A stretch of DNA of 9,833 bases from JASFTV01 sp050050615 (GTDB taxonomy: Bacteria > Desulfobacterota > DSM-4660 > Desulfatiglandales > HGW-15). A program made the position numbers and the translations under genes. Positions 7,488 through 9,833 of the stretch are shown here, piece after piece. Position 1 is the stretch's first letter. Every line of letters begins with the position of its first letter. Location of the stretch: NCBI GenBank assembly GCA_050050615.1, contig JASFTV010000114.1, positions 1 to 9,833 of the forward strand, given 5' to 3'. The notes under the pieces are model-generated. The model searched no databases. It saw only the letters and a program-made list of their open reading frames with translations, and was not told the origin of the DNA.

Positions 7488-7519
7488 TTACGCATCTCGG
7501 AAATTGTATACCCAAATCT

Positions 7520-8281
7520 TTACCCCTCCACCCCTTCTTCGAAGAGTTCGTCCTCAGCACCCTTTTTCCTTTCTGCGACCTTCGCAACAAAAATGCTGAT
7601 CTCATATAACACGATCAATGGCCCGGCCATCATGCATTGTGTGATCACATCGGGCGGCGTCAGAATGGCCGCGAGCACGAAGGTCAGCAGCATCGCGTAC
7701 TTTCGTTTTTTTCTCAGAAGATCCGCATTGAGAACACCGATCCTGGCTAGGAAAAAGGCGACGACTGGAAGTTCAAACACGATGCCAAAAGCAAGAAGGA
7801 GCTTGATCGCGAAAGAGAAGTATTGCTTAACAGAGGGCAGGGCCTGGATATACTCATTGGCAAATCCCAGGAAGAATCTAAAACCGAATGGAAACACGAT
7901 GAAGTAACCGAAAAGAGCCCCCCCTACAAAAAGGATGGTCGAAAACAGAACAAAAGGAATGACATATCGTTTTTCTTTCTGATAGAGGCCCGGTGCTACA
8001 AACATCCAGATCTCATAAAAAAGAAGCGGTGCCGACAGCAAAACGCCCGCAATAAAGGCCGTTTTGATATAGGTAAAGAACATTTCAGGTAGATTGGTAA
8101 AGATGAGCCTGTCACCTGCCGGCATATTCGCCTTCAAAGGAGAAACCAGGATCAGAAATAATCTTTCAGAAAAAGCGTATGATATGCCAAAGCCAATTCC
8201 CACAGCAATAGCACAGGCAATGAGCCTTTTCCTCAACTCTTCCAGATGACTCAGAAAAGGCTGCTTTTCATCACTGTTCAT
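7520..8281 (-). CDS. tatC: Sec-independent protein translocase TatC
   Basis: TatC is the inner-membrane receptor of the twin-arginine pathway, which exports folded proteins; with TatB it binds the RR signal peptide. The 253-residue protein has the cytosolic N-terminal HLEELRKRL (12-20), Pro48, the first cytosolic loop FVAPGLYQKEKR (94-105), the conserved FELPVV with Glu170, and six hydrophobic segments (about 21-37, 71-95, 108-130, 155-178, 195-208, 213-232), followed by a charged tail. Start ATG 8281 lies 11 bases inside the end of tatB, and AGGAGG within tatB nine bases before it provides the ribosome site, so the two are translationally linked. The stop is 32 bases from that of the convergent lipoprotein gene; I see no clear terminator in between. 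Confidence 0.97.
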   Translation of the reverse strand: MNSDEKQPFLSHLEELRKRLIACAIAVGIGFGISYAFSERLFLILVSPLKANMPAGDRLIFTNLPEMFFTYIKTAFIAGVLLSAPLLFYEIWMFVAPGLYQKEKRYVIPFVLFSTILFVGGALFGYFIVFPFGFRFFLGFANEYIQALPSVKQYFSFAIKLLLAFGIVFELPVVAFFLARIGVLNADLLRKKRKYAMLLTFVLAAILTPPDVITQCMMAGPLIVLYEISIFVAKVAERKKGAEDELFEEGVEG

Positions 8282-8651
8282 TCTTTTTGGCCTCCTCCAT
8301 GGCGGATTCTTCCTGACCGCCCTTTGATGTCACATCCGCCTTTTTGTTCTCTTCATAGGAGTCCAAAACTTCATCGAAATCTTTGTCTTTCGGGGCCTCA
8401 TCGGTTCCCGACTGCCCTTCCTCCAGATCTAGGGGCCTATCAAGCCCGCTTACGGAATCGGCCAGATCCTCTTTGACCTCTCGAATCTCTTCATCGAGAT
8501 CCAGGCTCTCTTTGATCTCTTGGGTCGCTTTGCGAAACTCCGCCATGCCCCGGCCAAGGGCCTTTGCGAGGTCCGGCAATTTTTTCGGACCTATGACAAT
8601 CAGGGCTATTACCATAATAATAATCAATTCTGGCATACCTATGCCAAACAT
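8271..8651 (-). CDS. tatB: Twin-arginine translocase subunit TatB (TatA/B family)
   Basis: The 126-residue protein begins with one membrane helix (MFGIGMPELIIIMVIALIVI), the hinge GPKKLP (21-26) and an amphipathic helix (DLAKALGRGMAEFRKATQEI), then a long acidic, probably disordered tail. Glu8 and the GP.KLP hinge favour TatB over TatA; TatA usually has a shorter tail and a different hinge. TatB forms the receptor with TatC. Start ATG 8651 has GGGAGG eight bases upstream. It overlaps tatC by 11 bases and follows the acetyltransferase gene by 33 bases. No separate tatA is in the window; either it lies elsewhere or this subunit does both jobs, which the sequence cannot settle. Confidence 0.92.
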   Translation of the reverse strand: MFGIGMPELIIIMVIALIVIGPKKLPDLAKALGRGMAEFRKATQEIKESLDLDEEIREVKEDLADSVSGLDRPLDLEEGQSGTDEAPKDKDFDEVLDSYEENKKADVTSKGGQEESAMEEAKKNEQ

Positions 8652-8684
8652 GGTCTCATCCTCCCTTAATATCGAAGCGGGATT

Positions 8685-9143
8685 TCATAATTCCAGGATC
8701 ATGGCGGTTTCATCGCAGTCTGGAAATTTGAGGCATCGCAAACAATCCGCCCATATTTTTTGTGGAAGAACCGATTTTTCAGTGACCCTGAAGCCTATTT
8801 TGGAGAAGAAGTCTTCCAAATAGGTGAGAGCAAAAACCCTCTTAACACCCAGTGTACGGGCCTCTTCGAGGCACGCCTCTACGAGTTTTGAGCCGTATCT
8901 TTTTCCCTGCTGACCCTCAACAATGGCCAGCGATCTGACCTCGGCAAGATCCTCCCAGCTAATGCCCAAAGCGCAGACACCCAAGATCCTTGCATCTCGA
9001 GCGTTTTCAACGAGAACGAAGAAATCCCTCAAATGCTCGTAAAGCTCACTGAGGGGTCTCGGCAGTAGAAGCCCTTGAGTCCCGTAATAGCTCAAAATCT
9101 TGTGAATGGTTTTTGTATCCTCTATGACGGCCTTTCTGATCAT
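8685..9143 (-). CDS. argA: GNAT acetyltransferase, short ArgA-type (N-acetylglutamate synthase)
   Basis: The 152-residue protein is a single GNAT domain resembling the short N-acetylglutamate synthases that lack the kinase-like domain of E. coli ArgA. These make N-acetylglutamate from glutamate and acetyl-CoA, the first step of arginine synthesis. Visible signatures: LLLPRPLSELYEHLRDF (25-41), WEDLAEVRSLAIVE (63-76), the acetyl-CoA loop QGKRYGSKLVEACLEEA (79-95), RVFALTYLEDFFSKIGF (102-118) and LPQKIW, then Cys134-X2-Cys137-X5-Cys143. In the CoA loop the usual central Gly is Arg82. The start is uncertain: ATG 9143 fits the family N-terminus and leaves a 4-base gap to the preceding gene, while in-frame TTG 9167 has a better-spaced AGGAG and would overlap that gene by 20 bases. 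The substrate is inferred from family resemblance. Confidence 0.75.
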   Translation of the reverse strand: MIRKAVIEDTKTIHKILSYYGTQGLLLPRPLSELYEHLRDFFVLVENARDARILGVCALGISWEDLAEVRSLAIVEGQQGKRYGSKLVEACLEEARTLGVKRVFALTYLEDFFSKIGFRVTEKSVLPQKIWADCLRCLKFPDCDETAMILEL

Positions 9144-9147
9144 CGCC

Positions 9148-9833
9148 TCATTCGATCCTAACGACAAACCCTTTCACTCCTGCCTTTTTCGCAAGTTTTC
9201 TGGCATGATTACCCGCCTCCTCCCTGGAGTTAAACCTTCCAGACCTTACCCGGTAATAAATCTTGCCCCTCACCTCCGCCTCATAGAAGTAGGCATGATG
9301 GCCAAGTGCCATCAATTTCTTGATCAAATCTTCCGCCCTATCTTTGTGTCCCAGAGAAGCAAGTTGTACCGTGAACGCAGCCTCATTGGCCTCTGCCCCG
9401 GATTTCTGGTTCACACTTTGTGCTTTGTTTTTGCGGTTGGTATTTGGAGGTAGGCTTTTTGTAGCCTCTAGCTTCTCTCGGTTCCCTCCGGCTCCGGATG
9501 CCCCCGGTTTCACTCTCGGTGGCACTTTCTTTTTGACTTCATCCTTTTTGGTGGACAGCCTCTCATAAAAGGCCAGTTGTGGGTCAACATCCTCTTTTTT
9601 CCCGGATTCCGAATTAGACGGCTTCTTGCGGGTGACCATACCCTGCAGCTTGGTCATCTGATCCTTCAACTCTGATATAACATCAATCTTACCAGGCAGA
9701 AATCCACGTCCGACAAGGATTCCTAAGACAAAAGTCCATGACAAGAGAAAAAAGAGGCAGAATCCCCAGAAGAAAAAGGACAGGGACGTCAGTTCGATTT
9801 TGTACTTCCTCTTGCTCCCTTTCTTGGATTTCC
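9148..9833 (-). CDS. SPOR-domain bitopic membrane protein (5' end outside window)
   Basis: SPOR domains bind peptidoglycan stripped of stem peptides and often bring proteins to the division site. The frame stays open to the window edge, so the start lies beyond 9833. Reading inward from the edge, the visible part starts with a basic cytosolic stretch (KSKKGSKRKYKIE), then one long hydrophobic helix (LTSLSFFFWGFCLFFLLSWT plus FVLGILVGRG, visible residues about 14-43), an extended charged, Pro/Gly-rich periplasmic linker, and a C-terminal SPOR domain (visible residues about 151-225, FTVQLASL through YYRVRSGRF to KGFVVRI). A TTG at 9744 falls inside the membrane helix and is not a sensible start. 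The acetyltransferase and tat genes follow on the same strand, nearly touching. Confidence 0.9.
   Translation of the reverse strand, partial: KSKKGSKRKYKIELTSLSFFFWGFCLFFLLSWTFVLGILVGRGFLPGKIDVISELKDQMTKLQGMVTRKKPSNSESGKKEDVDPQLAFYERLSTKKDEVKKKVPPRVKPGASGAGGNREKLEATKSLPPNTNRKNKAQSVNQKSGAEANEAAFTVQLASLGHKDRAEDLIKKLMALGHHAYFYEAEVRGKIYYRVRSGRFNSREEAGNHARKLAKKAGVKGFVVRIE

Noticed and set aside
7488..7519. Bidirectional terminator between the convergent lipoprotein gene and tatC
   Set aside because: The 32 bases contain no stable inverted repeat followed by a T-run in either direction.
9148..9744. SPOR gene starting at TTG 9744
   Set aside because: The frame continues to the window edge and this TTG falls in the middle of the membrane helix, so the protein would lose its basic anchor; the real start is beyond 9833.
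1..9833. Mobile element, CRISPR array, toxin-antitoxin or defence system
   Set aside because: No spaced direct repeats, transposase, integrase, nuclease or paired small toxin-like genes were seen; the content is housekeeping and envelope genes.

Overview
The window looks like ordinary chromosomal DNA of a Gram-negative bacterium, most plausibly a deltaproteobacterium (Desulfobacterota). The evidence is a DnaK with the Gram-negative-type segment, an outer-membrane-type lipoprotein resembling PBP activators (LpoA), a Tat translocase, a SPOR-domain cell-envelope protein and a short stand-alone ArgA-type acetyltransferase. The lineage is inferred from protein flavour and gene order; no rRNA or search was available. 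I see no phage, insertion sequence, CRISPR array, tRNA or rRNA.

Left part (1-1935): the 3' end of a lytic-transglycosylase-like gene (+) converges on a small gene of unknown function (-, 522-803). A GC-rich hairpin followed by TTTT on the minus strand, lying inside the last codons of the transglycosylase gene, could terminate the small gene. An AT-rich gap of about 235 bases separates the small gene from divergent purC, which encodes the purine-pathway enzyme SAICAR synthetase.

Middle (1936-7487, all +): first comes an unusual receiver-domain protein that starts at TTG 2078. It keeps all the phosphorylation residues but carries about 65 extra residues between the phosphoacceptor Asp and the switch Thr. 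It is followed by grpE, dnaK and a TPR plus ligand-binding lipoprotein of the PBP-activator type. The lipoprotein gene overlaps dnaK by four bases (GTGA). No hrcA, dnaJ or CIRCE operator is visible around this chaperone pair.

Right part (7488-9833, all -, transcribed toward lpoA-like): a cluster reading SPOR-domain membrane protein (cut by the window edge), argA-type acetyltransferase, tatB, tatC. Genes are nearly contiguous or overlapping, so they are probably one transcript whose promoter lies beyond base 9833. tatC and the lipoprotein gene converge with only 32 bases between them.

The common thread is the cell envelope: transglycosylase, PBP activator, SPOR protein and Tat export. Protein folding (GrpE/DnaK) and biosynthesis (PurC, ArgA) genes lie among them. 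Most of the window is housekeeping. The item most likely to be under-described is the receiver protein with the inserted segment, followed by the small minus-strand gene.
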